A stretch of DNA of 64,000 bases from Manis javanica (GCF_040802235.1 NC_133167.1:44390001-44454000); one strand, 5' to 3'; positions 1 through 17,571 are shown, counted from the stretch's first letter. Program-made: numbers and translations. The notes: a model not told the origin generated them from the sequence alone.

Positions 1-2223
1 TTATTGGCTCCAAGCAACAAATATTATAATTTCACAGTTTCGGTGGGTCAGTAATGAAGAGCAGCTTAGATGGATAGTGTCTCATTCAAAGTTGCTCTTG
101 AGGTTAGGTGTTGGCAGGAGTTGCTATCATCTGAAGGCCTAACTGTGAAGAACGACCCACTTTGAAGATGACTCACTCACATGGCTGTTGGGAGAAGGCC
201 TCAGGTACTCACTCACCATAAGGGCTTCTCTCCTAGGGCAGCTTGCATGTTCTCACCACAGAGCATCTAGCTTTCCATTCAAGAGAGAGCAAAAGGAAGC
301 CACTAGCCTTTTAGGACCTAGTCTACAAAGTTGCAGAGTCACCACTTTTTTGTTTTTTTTCATGCAAAGAAATTCACAAATCCAGCCCACACTTAGAGGG
401 TGGGGAATTAGGCTCCACTTCTTGAAGGGAGAATATTTTAACATCACCATACTTTTTGTTATCTGTAAAATGGGATAAAATTACCCACATGCAGTAATTG
501 TATTTTTATGAAGAATCATAATCCAGATAAAGCATTTTAATAGAGCACTTGGCACATAGTAAAATGTGCCCCTTAATTCATGTTAATAACTAATATTATA
601 GACTGGAATATTTTTCCAGTTAAACCATAGTTCCTGGAAAGGGTCATGTTTGATTTGTTTTGATAATTTAAGCTCCAATTGCAGGGTTGGGCATATAGGG
701 GACACTTAATAATATTTGATGAATAAATGAGTAATGAACATATTCTTTAATAGGACAAGTTAAGTGGAGTGTTTCTGTAAGTGGAAAGAAAACCAATGCA
801 ATAGTCATATGAATTAATCTGTTTTGTTTAAAAATAAGATTTTCATAGCTTTTTATATAATAGAGCATGAAAAAGTATGTACTAATGTAATGTGTACTGT
901 TACATAACTCATAATATTCACTAGTATATTATGCTGTTATAAGATCACTTATGTTCTTAATATTAAAATTTATCCTGCAGCATTGTTTTGTAGACATATA
1001 TTAGCTATGTCTTTTTGAGACAATGAGATTATTTTACTTACTAAAGAAAATATTTCAATAATTATTTAGATGACATTGCTAAAGAATGGTAGGATTAAAG
1101 CACGTATTAAGGAAAATAATTTCAGGAACTATACACACGTATGTATTATACAAATGGCATATTTTGTCTTTAATGACATACTTTAACATTTTTTCCAAGA
1201 AAAAAAATACGTGTAACTTTGTAAATTAGTATGTTTGAAGATCTTCTGATTAGGAGTGTTTACAGTAATCATCAATCTGAAGGAAAAAAATAACTAAAAG
1301 TTTTGGTTTATAATCTTCAGTAACAGCAAGGCTGCATTTATACAAAATAATTAGTGGGAGGAAAGTATTAGCAGTCATCTATCAAGTGCCAGGAACATTT
1401 TAAATTATACCACATGATTCCTTTTATGACTCATGACATAAATAGAACAGAGAATTTTTTAGTTCTATGTTTTTTGATGTATTTTTAAAAATGTGTTTAA
1501 TTCTGAATACTTTGCTTTCTATATCTAAGCCTGCAATTGGACTTTTCAATAATAGAAGAGTAAGTTAGACCACATTACCTTCTTCCAAGCATGAAGTTTT
1601 CTTGTGTTGTAAGTGCTATACTAAGAAATGTGATCCATTTTTTTAGCACCCATTAGAGCACACGTCAATACTTCAAGTCTCTAAAAAAACAAATTAAATC
1701 CCCTTATGTAGTTATAATGTAGAAGGATGCTGCAATCTTTAATTAGTTTAAATGGAATAATACACATGATTTTCTTTTCACATTTTCACAACATGTCAAT
1801 CATTTGCAGGGAAATTCTGAAAACTGCCGAACATGTCCTTGAAGGAAAGAATGCCTATCTTGAGAGCACAGTGCTTTTTCACAATGAGATGCAGAGAACT
1901 CCAGGAGTGTACAGGACACATCCTGCTATTCATGATTAGTTTTTATCTACTTCATAAACCCCAAGCCCTAATTCCAAATTGCAACAAGGAATGAAAAACA
2001 GCTATGAAAGCTTATGTTCTTGGGATTTTCTACTTCTTGAAAAGAAATATTCATTCATTCATTTATGCAAAAATATATATTGAGCTAGTACCTTCATATG
2101 TTCAATTTATAAAGTTGACCATTGCTTTTTATTCATGCATTCATTCACTTATCCTTCAACAATACTTCCTGGTCTCTTGCGGTTCAATAAATTATGTTAG
2201 GCACTGTACATTTAATGATGGAT
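1..2223. other. Upstream intergenic DNA
   Basis: AT-rich DNA without a supportable gene. Short open frames here have no family similarity I recognise and no splice context. A probable MIR relic lies at about 455-575. The stretch at about 2050-2160 has ATTC-rich wording like old L2 or MIR 3' ends, too decayed to name. Confidence 0.6.
455..575 (+). repeat. Probable MIR SINE fragment
   Basis: The text runs through a 'ctgtaaaatgggataa' block, followed about 60 bp later by 'agagcacttggcacatagta'. Both are in the order and spacing of the 3' half of the mammalian-wide MIR consensus. This is assigned from memory of the consensus and the copy is diverged. Confidence 0.45.
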
Positions 2224-2239
2224 AAGATCAAGATGTTCA

Positions 2240-3528
2240 AGAGCCACAGACCAGTGTAACAGAATAGAGACTCCAGACATTAACCCAAACATATATGGCC
2301 AATTAATATATGATAAAGGAGCCATGGACATACAATGGGGAAATGACAGTCTCTTCAACAGATGGTGCTGGCAAAACTGGACAACTACATGTAAGAGAAT
2401 GAAACTGGATGACTGTCTAACCCCATACACAAAAGTAAATTCGAAATGGATAAAAGACCTGAATGTAAGTCATGAAACCATAAAACTCTTAGAAAAAAAC
2501 AGGCAAAAATCTCTTGGACATAAACATGAGCAACTTCTTCATGAACATATCTCCCCGGGCAAGGAAACAAAGGCAAAAATGAACATGTGGGACTATATCA
2601 AGCTGAAAAGCTTCTGTACAGCAAAGGAAACCATAAATAGAACAAAAAGGTATCCTACAGTATGGGAGAATATATTCATAAATGACAGATCTGATAAAGG
2701 GTTGACATCCAAAATATATAAAGAGCTCACACACCTCAACAAACAAAAAGCAAATAATCCAATTAAAAAATGGGCAGGGGAGCTGAATAGACAGTTCTCT
2801 AAAGAAGAAATCCAGATGGCCAACAGGCACATGAAAAGATGCTCCACATCGCTAATCATCAGAGAAATGCAAATTAAAACCACAATGAGATATCACCTCA
2901 CACCAGTAAGGATCTCCATCATCAAAAAGACAAGAACAAATGTTGGTGAGGTTGTGGAGAAAGGGGAACCCTGCTATACTGCTGGTGGGAATGTAAATTA
3001 GTTCAACCATTGTGGAAAGCAGTATGGAGGTTCCTCAGAATGCTCAAAATAGAAATACCATTTGACCCAGGAATTCCACTTCTAGGAATTTACCCTAAGA
3101 ATGCAGCACTCCAGTTTGAAAAAGACAGATACACCCCTATGTTTATCACTGCACTATTTACAATAGCCAAGATATGGAAGCAACTTAAATGTCCATCAGT
3201 AGATGAATGGATAAAGAAGAAGTGGTACATATACACAATGGAATATTACTCAGCCATAAGAAAAAAACAGATCCTACCATTTGCAACAACATGGATGGAG
3301 CTAGAGGGTGTTATGCTCAGTGAAATAAGCCAGGCGGAGAAAGACAAGTACCAAATGATTTCACTCATATGTGGAGTATCAGAACAAAGGAAAACTGAAG
3401 GAACAAAACAGCAGCAGAATCACAGAACCCAAGAATGGACTAACAGTTACCAAAGGGAAAGGGACTGGGAGGATGGGTGGGAAGGGAGGGATAAGGACGG
3501 GGAAAAAGAAAGAGGGCATTACGATTAG
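2240..3528 (+). pseudogene. L1 ORF2 C-terminal remnant (broken)
   Basis: The translated text matches the C-terminal part of the ORF2 protein encoded at 22533-26348, including the '[11 protein letters not shown]' and '[15 protein letters not shown]' stretches. The frame is broken: one open segment runs 2324-3001 and ends in TAG. The homologous text then resumes in another frame at 3010-3528. The zinc-knuckle-like region falls across the frameshift and is lost. The endonuclease and reverse transcriptase domains are absent through truncation, so it encodes nothing functional. Confidence 0.9.
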
Positions 3529-3717
3529 CATATATAGTGCGTGAGGGGCACGGGGAGGGCTGTGCAACACAGAGAAGACAAGTAGTGATTTTACAGCATC
3601 TTACTATGTAGATGGACAGTGACTGTGAAGGGATATATGGGGGAGACTTGGTGAAGGGGGGAGCCTAATAAACAATGTTCTTCATGTAATTGTAGATTAA
3701 TGATACCTAAAAAAAAA
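2240..3717 (+). mobile_element. 5'-truncated L1 insertion with target-site duplication
   Basis: About 1.48 kb of L1 3' end: the C-terminal part of ORF2, a G-rich 3' UTR, an AATAAA at 3667-3672 and a poly(A) tail. It is colinear with the 3' end of the full-length L1 at 19814-26719 but clearly older. A 16-bp target duplication flanks it (2224-2239 and 3718-3733, one mismatch). The break point corresponds to about position 25216 of the full-length element, so this is ordinary 5' truncation during target-primed reverse transcription. Confidence 0.92.
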
Positions 3718-3733
3718 AAGATCAACATGTTCA

Positions 3734-7800
<4,067 letters not shown>

Positions 7801-10800
7801 TTCCCCACGGCGCGCACCCACCCAGCGTCTCCCCGGAGGGAGGGATCCCTGGGAGAGCCCGGAGTCTGTCTGCCCGTCCCTTCCACCCCACCGGGTGGTT
7901 TAGATTCTGGGTGCATGAAATATTTGGGGAAGATGAACCCTCTGGGCACCCACCGCTCGGGTCCCCCCTCTCCTCTCCGCAGAGGGAGTGCTTTGAAGCA
8001 GACCTGAGCTTAAAAAGTGAGAACTGTGAGAACTGGAGAAAGTGAGAACTGAACAAAGGCTGGTGGGGTCAAGACTCCACGCCGCCTCTGCGGGTGTAGG
8101 GGACTTGGTCAGTGTCCTCTCCGAGCCTCGTTTTCTCCCGGACAGAGTAGCCTCCCAGGTAGCCTCCTTCCGTTTCAGAGACTTAAACACCCGTCCCTTT
8201 TCCCTCTCCCTAAACCAGCCCTACCCCGCTCTTTCCGCTGCTCAGTCTTACTCTGTTTCTTTTTTACTCCTTTTCCAAACATTATCATGACTAAAATGAC
8301 CACACTTTTGTAGTAAGTTCACTGTGTCTTATCTCTTGGACTGTCAGACTTTTGCGAGTTGAGGGAGAACAGATGAATGTGTCATCTGTTCTTTTTATAG
8401 TGATTCATTGTTTAGGTCATTGTTCAGAAAGAACAAGGGTGTTTGCTGAGTTTTCACTCGCTACAGGTTATTTGAATACTGCAGTATTTCAAAATTGAGT
8501 TATGTTTTCAAAATGCCAACGTTTCGCATTTTAAAGACCGTCAGGATTTGTAACACTTTTTGCCATTATTGGATTGAAAGTTGTGTTTGACTTTACAGAA
8601 TACTGACGTCATTCACACCACACCACCCCCGTATTAGCTTTGGAAATACTGATTTAATAAGTGTTCACTGGGTGTCTTCTGATGTTTAAATCTTGTTTTC
8701 ACGAGGGAGAACTGCTCTTAGGGTTTCTGCTAAGCTCTTAGAAATGTTTTTGTTTCTAAATTTGCTCTATATTTTAAAGTATTGCTTTTTGGCGGAAGAG
8801 GGAGGGTAATTTTGATGGTCACTGCTTAGATAGGACCATTCTTCCAGTTCATACATGCCTGGTTTAAGGGTGATCTAAATATTTTTCCATGACTGTTGAG
8901 AACATTCAGCAGGATGTATTCTTACTATCGTTAGGAATGTTGCTGAATACCATTCACTTTGGTGACAGCTTTTGCAGCAATAACTAGGTTGGAAGCAGTT
9001 AGTGGAAACTAGACATTGTTTTATATAGTGAACTCAGTTCTGTTGTTTCCAGCTTCATTGCTTTCTATGAGACCTGAGCACTGATTTTCCAGTATGATAA
9101 AAAAATAATCATTAACTTCAGGCAACATTTACTACCTTGTCAGCCTTATCTGTTATTTAAAATTTTTTTTTTGTTTCCAGACATTTTTAAGCATATGGCT
9201 ATATGGTCCAGAGCATTGTAGTTCCTTGAAAAGGTGCTCTTATGCATTTAACTTGTACAGAAATTCTAATAATTTTGAAAATACATAAGTTTTTGTCAGA
9301 GTGAGTACTTAATTTAGCAAAAGTTAGCCCTTAAATACTTGGGAGTTGATGGAGTGTTTTGCAGATGTGGCTCTTAATTCTGTGGCAACCCTCTGAGTTT
9401 AGTGGTGTAAAGATACAGGAGAGGATAACAAACTAAGATTTTTTACTATGGAAAATAAAGTAATATTGAACTGTTGGCATGAGGTATTTACTATTTTTGG
9501 TTAACAAGGTTGGATGGCTGATTTTTGACTAGACATTGTAGTTGTTGAATATATGCTGTGACCTAGCAGGAAACATGACCACCCACGTGGGCCTTCAGTG
9601 GTCAGGTAAAATGAACTTGGTTTGGTTACATAAAATAATATGAAACTCTTCATCAGTGATTTTGTTGCTGATAGATTAAGAGCTCTATGTTAGTCTTTCT
9701 ACTAAAAAATAAGAATAAACTGAGTTTTTTTTAAAAACATATATAAACAAAGGTTTCTACTTTCAAAACTATTCGTATTTAACAAAGATTCATGCAATAT
9801 TATGCTTAGTTTTGTAAAAAGGTAGTTTAAAATTTAACAGGCCTTGTAATTCAAGGTACACAGGGATGCCATTTATAATATTATCAGCTGCATTATTGTA
9901 GCTGTTACTCAGTGTGATCATAAAATTGCAAAGGAAAAAAAATCCACATGAAGTATTTGCTAATTTAAGATTCCTTTCTTCTGATGGGAGAATGCCTAGA
10001 TTAATGAGGAAGCAATGGTTATAAAGTGCCCTCCCACTGCTTCCTGTGTCTATAGGTGTTTAAATACCTCCCACAAACTAAAGAACTGTATTATGTGTCA
10101 TTTTTCTTGTTACAGAAAATTGTTATTGTATTATTTCTGCACGATTGTGAAAACTAATGAACCAATGTTTATTAAAGAGAAGGGCAAATAAAGTACTAAG
10201 CAAAAATATTCACCTGTCCCAAGAGAATGCCTCCAGAAATAAGTATTAAGGCTTGAAGTGAAATGTCACAAAAACAGTATTTAAAAATTATGAAAAATAA
10301 AAAATTAAGCATTCCATGTTTATTTCATGTTTGCAGTAATTTATGGTGACTATAATATTGCCAAACTTACATAGAATTTAAAGATCGTATACAGACTAAG
10401 AAGTCATGTATTTCTTGTGGAGTATAATTGGAGAAATTAAACTTTGCACCCTAGGTTTAATTTTAATGATGATATCTTGCATTGATTAACCTATAATTAC
10501 AGAGCACTTTCACCTCTGATAGATTTCCTTTCACTCTGCAGCACAAACCACCTGTGAAGCCGAAGCCAATCGACTCATTCTAACAGTTGAGAAAACTGGA
10601 TCTAGAAGAGTTCTCAGCCTTTAGTTTGAGTGGGTTGGTGGTGTAGGGTAGATGGTAAGGCAGGATGAAAAGGCAAAGGGTATGCAATTCAAATTCCATT
10701 TAATTTTTATATTCAGGTTTTACATTTTTAAGAAGAAAATAATTGAACAATTTATTCAGATGTAAGTTACACAGTTCTTATTTTACATACATATTTATTT

Positions 10801-11499
10801 TTCAGTCATGCTATGATGACCAACACTAGATTAGAATTTTTGCCCTTTTCCCTGTTAATGCTCATGGAGCCTTACAAATGGTTATTTTGTGTCCCTGTGA
10901 CCCCAGAGGCAAGGTGTGGGTGAGAGCATGCCCTGGTCCCAGAAGGCCCTGCGGAAGAGTCAGTGGTGCTCAATCCTGACATCCTGTTGGCAGCACCTGG
11001 CAGCACCTGGAGAGCTTTTAAAATAAAACTGCAGCCCTGGTTGCATCTTAGAGCTAAAAGCAGAGCTCTAACCTCATATTCTAAAAGCCTGTGGATTGAT
11101 TCTCCTTGACCTCAATTTGACTAAAAATGAACTTTTTTCACCCAGTGGTGTCAGTTGCACCTGTTTCTATTAATGGTGCTGTCATTTGCTCTGTTGCCCT
11201 GGAAATAATTTCATATTCCTCCCTCTCATTTTCTATTTTTCCTTGTCTCTCCTACTGCACTCCCCTAATATTAGTCAATGATTAGTCACCAGGCAGAAGG
11301 TACTAGAAATTCTTCCTTGTTAATGTTTCTTGCATCCATCCCTGCCTCCCACTTCTACTTCAGCCTCTTTATTTCAGCCCAGTCATCACAAACGTGGTTC
11401 CTGGTCCTCAGGTCCTCAGGTCCTCATCCCCCTGCCCATCGCTGGGCTCTCAGACCTGCCAGACACCTTACATGTTTCTAGTAGTCTTACCTTCCTGGG

Positions 11500-11960
11500 T
11501 GTCTTGCCAGTCGGTTTCGGCCCCAGGCAAGTTCACTATGGATTCAATGTGACCAAAGAAAATGACAGTAAAATGTTCTTGGGGTGAAAGGGTTATACCC
11601 AACTTTATTTCCATGGTGGCAGGTCAGTCACTAAAATCCCATTCACTCAGAGCAAGTCGGCATGCAGCAAGCTGGTCTCTGCCTCTGGGCCTCTTGGCCC
11701 ACATGGTCAGCCCACACAGCTGCCCTCTGGGCCTCTGTCCTTGGCGCTGCCAAACACTCCAGCCTCTGCTCTGCTCTCCTGCAGCTGCGCCATCGTGTCG
11801 CCCAGAGCACTGGGCAGAACTCTTTATATAGTCAATAACTATCTACTGTCCACGTGCGTAGTGAGCTAGCCAACCAGGGCCAGGTGAGAATCCTGGCCAC
11901 AGGAACCTTCACTTTATCCACACGGGGGCATCTTTTTGATCCTGGTATTCTACTGCTAAA
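11500..11960 (-). repeat. Possible degraded LTR, antisense
   Basis: A moderately GC-rich block in an AT-rich intron. It contains 'aactttatttccatgg', a long C/T-rich middle and 'ccaaccagggccaggtgagaatcc' wording that resembles mammalian ERV LTRs read in antisense. No clean TG...CA ends or target duplication were found, so family and limits are uncertain. Confidence 0.3.
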
Positions 11961-13244
11961 ATGTCCTCAACAGTGCTCCAGGGCCAGAAAGTCAGTCCAA
12001 ACTGCTTAACCGAAATGAGTCTCTTTCAAGTCTGTCCCAGTCTGCATGTGCTTTCCAGGTTCACTTCCCATTTCTCCTCTCACCATTGTAACCATCTTTG
12101 CAACCCTTTACAAAATGATGCCAGCTCATTTTCATGAACTTACGGTGGCTCTGGCTATATTGATTCTTTTTTTTCTTATTATAAATAGTATACATGCATA
12201 GACTATATAGCTTATTATTTAGGAAGCAAATCCTATGCTGATTACTCCTGATTAAGGCCTTTTATAGGACATTATAAAAAGGAATATGTGTAGGATTTAT
12301 AGTTACTACGTCTGTTTTATGTCATATGTATGTTGACTCCATAGCATTTTTTTTCTTTTTTTTTAATTGACGTAGAGTTGATATGCATTTTTTTTTAATG
12401 GGAAGTAAATCTGGGTTTGGAATTGTAGTTCTGAAATAACATTCAGCATTATTTTGTACACATTTCTATATTTGTGTATGATGATTTTTTCAGAAGTTGC
12501 TTTTGGTAAAGGCTCATTGGTCAACCCAGTGTCTGCCAAATATATTAAATACCATTTTTGTCTTGGAGAAGTCAGTGCTGAAAGCAGCCAAAAAACTTAG
12601 TTCATTTGGAGGGTTTAAAAAATGTACTTGTCCTCTTTCTCCCTTTCTCTTTAACTCCTCCCATCCCTCAACACACATTCTGCCTTTATCTTTTAGGATT
12701 TCTTGGCAGGATAGTAATAGCCTGCCCATGTGTGTAAATCTTAATTTTGAGTTGTTTAATGGAATTGTCATTTTAAATGTGAAGTAATTTTTAAAAGAAT
12801 GGTGAGGATGGGGATCCTGATATTGTTCTTGGGGGAACTTTTAGGAGGGAGATGGGGTCTGTCAGGAGAAAGTTGCAGGTGCAAAGGAACTAAGTTGCTC
12901 AGCTTCAGATTTTTCTCTGCTAATTATGGTAATCTCTTTCAGCCTCAACTAACCTCATCTGTCTTCCCCAACTCTCCACCATTGTCAGGAAATGTTGAAT
13001 GCTAATAACTATTTCCCACCCTTTGTTTTTTTCTTTTGAGACATTGCCTTTGAGCTAATGGTCCTTTGTGAAAAATAAGGAAAGAAAAACCCTTTTGAAA
13101 ACAGATATTATTATTAGGAAGTATTTTATTAAGTATCGTTCAGGTTCTGATGCCATCATCTTGTATTTTTATGATGCTTTCAGGTTTTCTGTTTGCTTTT
13201 ATTATCCATGTTCAGAAAATTTATTTTTTAAGTAATTATAGTGG

Positions 13245-13375
13245 GCATTATTATTTCCATTATATGATGGGAAAAACTGAGGCTCAGAGATTTAAAGTGA
13301 CTTTCTCAGTTGATTTATATTAGGTGACTATACTTTTTAGTCCCAAACTGTCCACTAGACAACGCTGCTTCTTCT
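13245..13375 (-). repeat. Probable MIR SINE fragment, antisense
   Basis: The core 'gaaaaactgaggctcagaga' followed by 'aaagtgactttctcag' matches the reverse complement of the MIR region around its conserved CORE-SINE segment. It is diverged. Confidence 0.5.
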
Positions 13376-14414
13376 GCAGTTTTTCTTTTTTTCTGGTCTT
13401 TTATTTCTCTTACCTTAATTAGGCTGTTGTAGACATTCATCAGACATCCTTAGATGAATTTCAAGTAACAATTATTCAATTTTTTATGAAGTGTTTCAGA
13501 AGCAGGCTGTTTTTTGTTACTGTGGCAATAAAACCACATGACATAAACTCACCCTCCCAACACATTATAACAGGCTTTTGTTTTCTTTAATATGTGCTGT
13601 TTTTCTATTCCTTTATTTTCTCATAGAGCATCTGTCATCATCCTGTACTCTTCATTCTCTACAAATATTTAATTTTTGTCTATACAACTCCCTCTTAGGA
13701 TTTAACGTTTGTCTAAGGCAGTTATACTTTCTCCATCTCCATTTTTCTCTCTTAAAAACTTCCTGTAATACTTTTAAAAGTAACTTAAATATCATGTTGA
13801 CACTTTGGACAAGGAGCTTTATTCTTCAGCTTTTTCCCCCATTAGCTAGACTAGCATTAGAAATGGACAGTACCACACATTCCCTTTATACTGTTGTACC
13901 ATTTCTGGGGCATTTCACCAGTGTGCAAGACTGCACATGAAGGTATGCTTAGGAAAACTTGATGAACACCCATATTAGTAAATCTAATTACTATCATTTC
14001 ATGCCTATAATGTGCAAAATGGTGTCATGAAAAGCTGAAGCTTTGTTCCTGGTCTTATCCAATGAACTTGAGCTATGTGCTGTCAGTAGAGTGTAGTTTT
14101 CATTCAGAACTCTCCTACTGTGCCCTTTTTTTTTCAGTCTTTGCTGAAGTCTGTGTGCCCTAATAATTCCCTGACCTCTCTGTCTTATAGTGCCAAGTAA
14201 AGGAAGTATCTGAAATCTGAAATTAAGAAGAGATAATTTTACATAAAGAAATTATTTATTGGAGAATGATTTCTGCATTCTAGAGAGGTTGGTGATAGTA
14301 AAAATGGCTTAATTATATATGGCTGTATTAAGATTGAGACCCGTAATGAATTTATTTGCTACTCAGCTGTCATTTTCAAAAACATCCTTTGAGTGCTTAT
14401 TATGTGCCAGGCAT

Positions 14415-14431
14415 AAAGATGAATTAGTCTC
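14415..14431 (+). repeat. Left target-site duplication of ERV-derived copy 1
   Basis: A 17-bp direct repeat (aaagatgaattagtctc), identical to 15757-15773. It lies immediately before the inserted segment. The length is typical of L1 endonuclease-driven insertion. Confidence 0.95.
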
Positions 14432-15756
14432 ATAGACTATCTATGGTTAAAAGAACATATGGGATGTGAACAGATCCCAGAAATGGGCTGCTTTAATTTG
14501 TCTGATGGTTCAAGTACAGTTGGACAATATCCATCATATCATAGATAAATTTTCACAAATGCCTAGGGTGCCTAAATGGTTTTCTTGGCTTCACTGGAGA
14601 TGGCTGGTAATTATAGATTTGCTTTGTTTATGTCACCGTATTCCTATTATGTTAATATGTGTGTGCAAATTAGTTAGTAGTTTAAAACCTATACATACTT
14701 AAGGTACTATACAAGAAGATATGTCAAAGAAATAATCAATCCTCCCAAGTTTCCTTCATATGCTACATCTATAGCTTTTCTTCTTCCTTCCTAATTACAA
14801 ACCTTAAATAGAATTCGTGCCTCATATCGAATTTACCGAGTATCATAATTCCTCCAGGTGGTAAAGATACCTCGAGACAAGTGCTGGGCATAGAAGCCAC
14901 AGGGCATAAATCTGCAAAGAAGTAAAAAGCTAACCTTTGCAAACAATATGGCTTCTCTCTCACTTACCAACTTTACATTTCCCTGTATGGCCCCGGAAGA
15001 TGACTGGTTAGCCAGAGACGGGTAAGATTCCTCAAGGGAGGAACAACCTAAGACAGGCACAGTCGCAGGGGGGCCATCAGGTGAGAATTTGGGGATCAAC
15101 AGAGGTGAGGCTCAGAACCTCACCCCCCCTGCTTTGAGAGAAATCTTCTGCATCCGTGGATGTCTTGCTGCCCTTGTCTAGCCTGGATTAATACTTAGTC
15201 CATAGGCACACACCTGATCATCTGATCATCTATATTTGCCTTCTTACAGCACTAAACTATGTTTTCTACCTTTATCTTGCATCTACCTACCACTTCAGCA
15301 TTTTATTAAAAATAAAAATAATAATAATAATAGGAGAAATGTGGGATCAACATATAAATCAAGTACAAAAATCAAATGAATATTCATATTTGACCTGATG
15401 GTTTATAGGTCATATTGCATGATCAAAACCGAAAGTTTCTGTGATGAATGCCCTTGTACTGTTCACCATGTAAGAATTTATTCACTCTGTGAGAATTCGT
15501 TCACCATGTAAGAACTTGTTCGTTATGCTTCAGAAGATTGGAGACTGACGAGAATTAGGCTTGAGATGGATTAATGATTGTACATTGAGCATTGACCCCC
15601 CTATACTGAATTTTATTGTTGTTAACAACCATTTGATCAATAAATATGAGAGATGCCCTCTCAAAAAAAAAAAAAAAAAAAAACAACTAAAACCATATGA
15701 GTTAGGAATACATATATAAAAATACAATAAAGATTTTTAAAAGGAAAAAAAAAAAA
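14432..15756 (+). mobile_element. ERV-derived retroposed sequence, copy 1, with 3' transduction
   Basis: The insertion lies between perfect 17-bp duplications. The first 1231 bp (14432-15662) align without net gaps to 27296-28526, with about 8 mismatches counted by eye. That body ends with AATAAA (15639-15644), 'gccctctc' and about 21 A. A further 61 bp (15684-15744) absent from copy 2 follows, with its own AATAAA at 15726-15731 and a second A run. This is the signature of read-through into 3' flanking DNA at the source locus, then L1-type retrotransposition. The start of the body overlaps a degenerate env-like reading frame (see copy 2). It is 5' truncated relative to copy 2 and in the same orientation as ITGAV. 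Confidence 0.93.
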
Positions 15757-15773
15757 AAAGATGAATTAGTCTC
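15757..15773 (+). repeat. Right target-site duplication of ERV-derived copy 1
   Basis: A 17-bp copy of 14415-14431. Its first A residues merge with the second poly(A) run of the insert. Confidence 0.95.
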
Positions 15774-16909
15774 CTCCATTCAAGGAAGCAATTTATTAGA
15801 AGGTAGGAAGAATAGCTTTAATAAAAAATTATAAAAGATTCTGATGTGCTTATGTGGTAACAGTCCAAAAATGAGTTTTGCTTGAACTGAGGTTTTTAGG
15901 CAAATTCTGAGAACCAGCTCTTCTGTCCTAATCTGGAACCTAGCCATTATCCACAACACTAGAATCATATGCACACCTGTGCTTGTATTACACTTACTAA
16001 GACTGTTGCAGGAACGACCCTATCTATTATGCCTTTTCAGGTATAGACCCTGTAAAGTACACTTGTCTGAAATGTTATTTTTCCCTATCAGGCACTCAAA
16101 AGCCATTTAATTTAGATGTAGAGAGGCAGTTCTGTGATTTTTGTGGCCAAATTTTTGACCTATTGAAATGAGAAATTTCATATGGTTAAACCGGTTAGCA
16201 GCTCTGTTGTAGAAAACGAGGGTGTGATGACAATTCATGGGGGGTGAAGGTTTTCCTAATTGGCTGTGGTAAGAAAGCTCCAGCACTGGTGTCTTACTGC
16301 TGCCAAATATGACTGCATAAAGCTTTATTAAACAGGGTGTGGTTTGCTTGGGGTTTTGTCTTTGAGAATGGAGTTTAAAGAGAAGTGTCAGAGAGCAGGA
16401 TTCTATAATCCAGCAATTCAGGCAGCTTAGCTCTTGACAGAAAAAACTGATAAAAGTTAAAATGAATGCATTCCATTTTTAAGATGTAGGTTTGTTCATA
16501 ATGTCACAAAAAGTGGAAAGCAACTGTTAAGTATTTTCTTTGCTAGAATAATTTGTGACTTACTATTTTAGCAAGGAAATGAAATGATAATGGTGACATA
16601 GCATTTATTGAGGGTGTTCTGTGTCTAACTATATCCTGTTTTTCTGTATTTCAGTCAGTTTCTTCCAGTGTCTTTTACTATATCCTCTTTCTCTACCTGA
16701 CGCCTGTATGTTTCCCCCTCAGAGCTCATTCTTGGACCCCTTTCTCTCTGAAGCTTCTCCCAGCATGAACCCATCTATTCCAAGTTGACATTCTCAACAT
16801 ATTATCTGTAGGTCAGGACTCTCCTCAGAGCTCCAGACTACCAATTAGGCATCGCACAGATGTTTTGGACCAACACATTGAGAACTGAATTCTTGGTTTT
16901 CCTCTGTTA

Positions 16910-17270
16910 GCCTTAAAAAATAGAAGTTATTTTACCAGCAAAACTAGGTTTATTTGGGAATAGCAGAGAATTGCAATTTGTGACAAGCAAGTTATGGCAA
17001 ATCCATAGGCATGTCCTGAACAGAGAAGACTGCTCTTTTATAGAAGGGGGCCCAGTGGGGAGGACTGTTCTAAACAAAAAGTCCATTGGAGTGAACTGGG
17101 AGTCTCATGTGTCGTGGCTTCTCATTGGCTGAGTTGTGACAACAACTCTAATTGGCTGGGCTCTTGCAGGGAGGGGAGAAGCTAAAACAGCCTGGCCTCT
17201 GTGTGGGGTCTGAGATTTATCAGGGGTGGTGCCCGTGAGAGCTTCCCCTGCTGGCCTCGGGACACCATGT
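16910..17270. repeat. Possible degraded LTR-like sequence
   Basis: Contains 'ctaggtttatttgggaatag' near the left side and 'tctcattggctgag' and 'ctaattggctgggctc' (CCAAT-like boxes in antisense) to the right, as in many antisense LTRs. Ends and family are not determined. A 30-bp part of it (17183-17214) recurs in the hairpin at 17512-17571. Confidence 0.3.
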
Positions 17271-17511
17271 CGTGAGGTCTCCCTTTATTAGCTTTCACAC
17301 CTGTAAATATTTAATGTGTCTTCCGAGTCCCTATTTTCTAGGCTTTTCTAGCACAGTAAGTGGTTATCCTATCCATGCACTCCATAAAGAAACCCAGGGG
17401 ACAATTTTAATCTTCCCTTTCTCCCATATTAGTCACTGGATATTCCTGTTCATTCTATGGCAGACTGTTCCCAAATCTGCCTACCCTCTTTCTCCAGCTA
17501 CCCTCCCACTA

Positions 17512-17571
17512 AAACAGCATGGCCTCTGTGTGGGGTCTGAGCTGAGACCCCACACAGAGGCCATGCTGTTT
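17512..17571. repeat. Perfect inverted repeat, 27-bp arms, 6-nt loop
   Basis: The left arm 17512-17538 is the exact reverse complement of the right arm 17545-17571. The loop is gagctg (17539-17544). The arm sequence also occurs once, with one mismatch, about 330 bp upstream at about 17185-17214. There is no terminator role in a mammalian intron. A template-switch or fold-back origin is likely. Confidence 0.95.

Noticed and set aside
2004..2225. 73-codon open frame upstream of the truncated L1
   Set aside because: Chance frame in AT-rich DNA overlapping old repeat-like text; no motif.
14466..15099. Open frames in ERV-derived copy 1 (78 aa on +, 88 aa and 64 aa on -) that recur in copy 2
   Set aside because: Recurrence is explained by the 99 percent DNA identity of the copies. 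The + frame overlaps the broken env-like text; the minus frames have no supporting motif.
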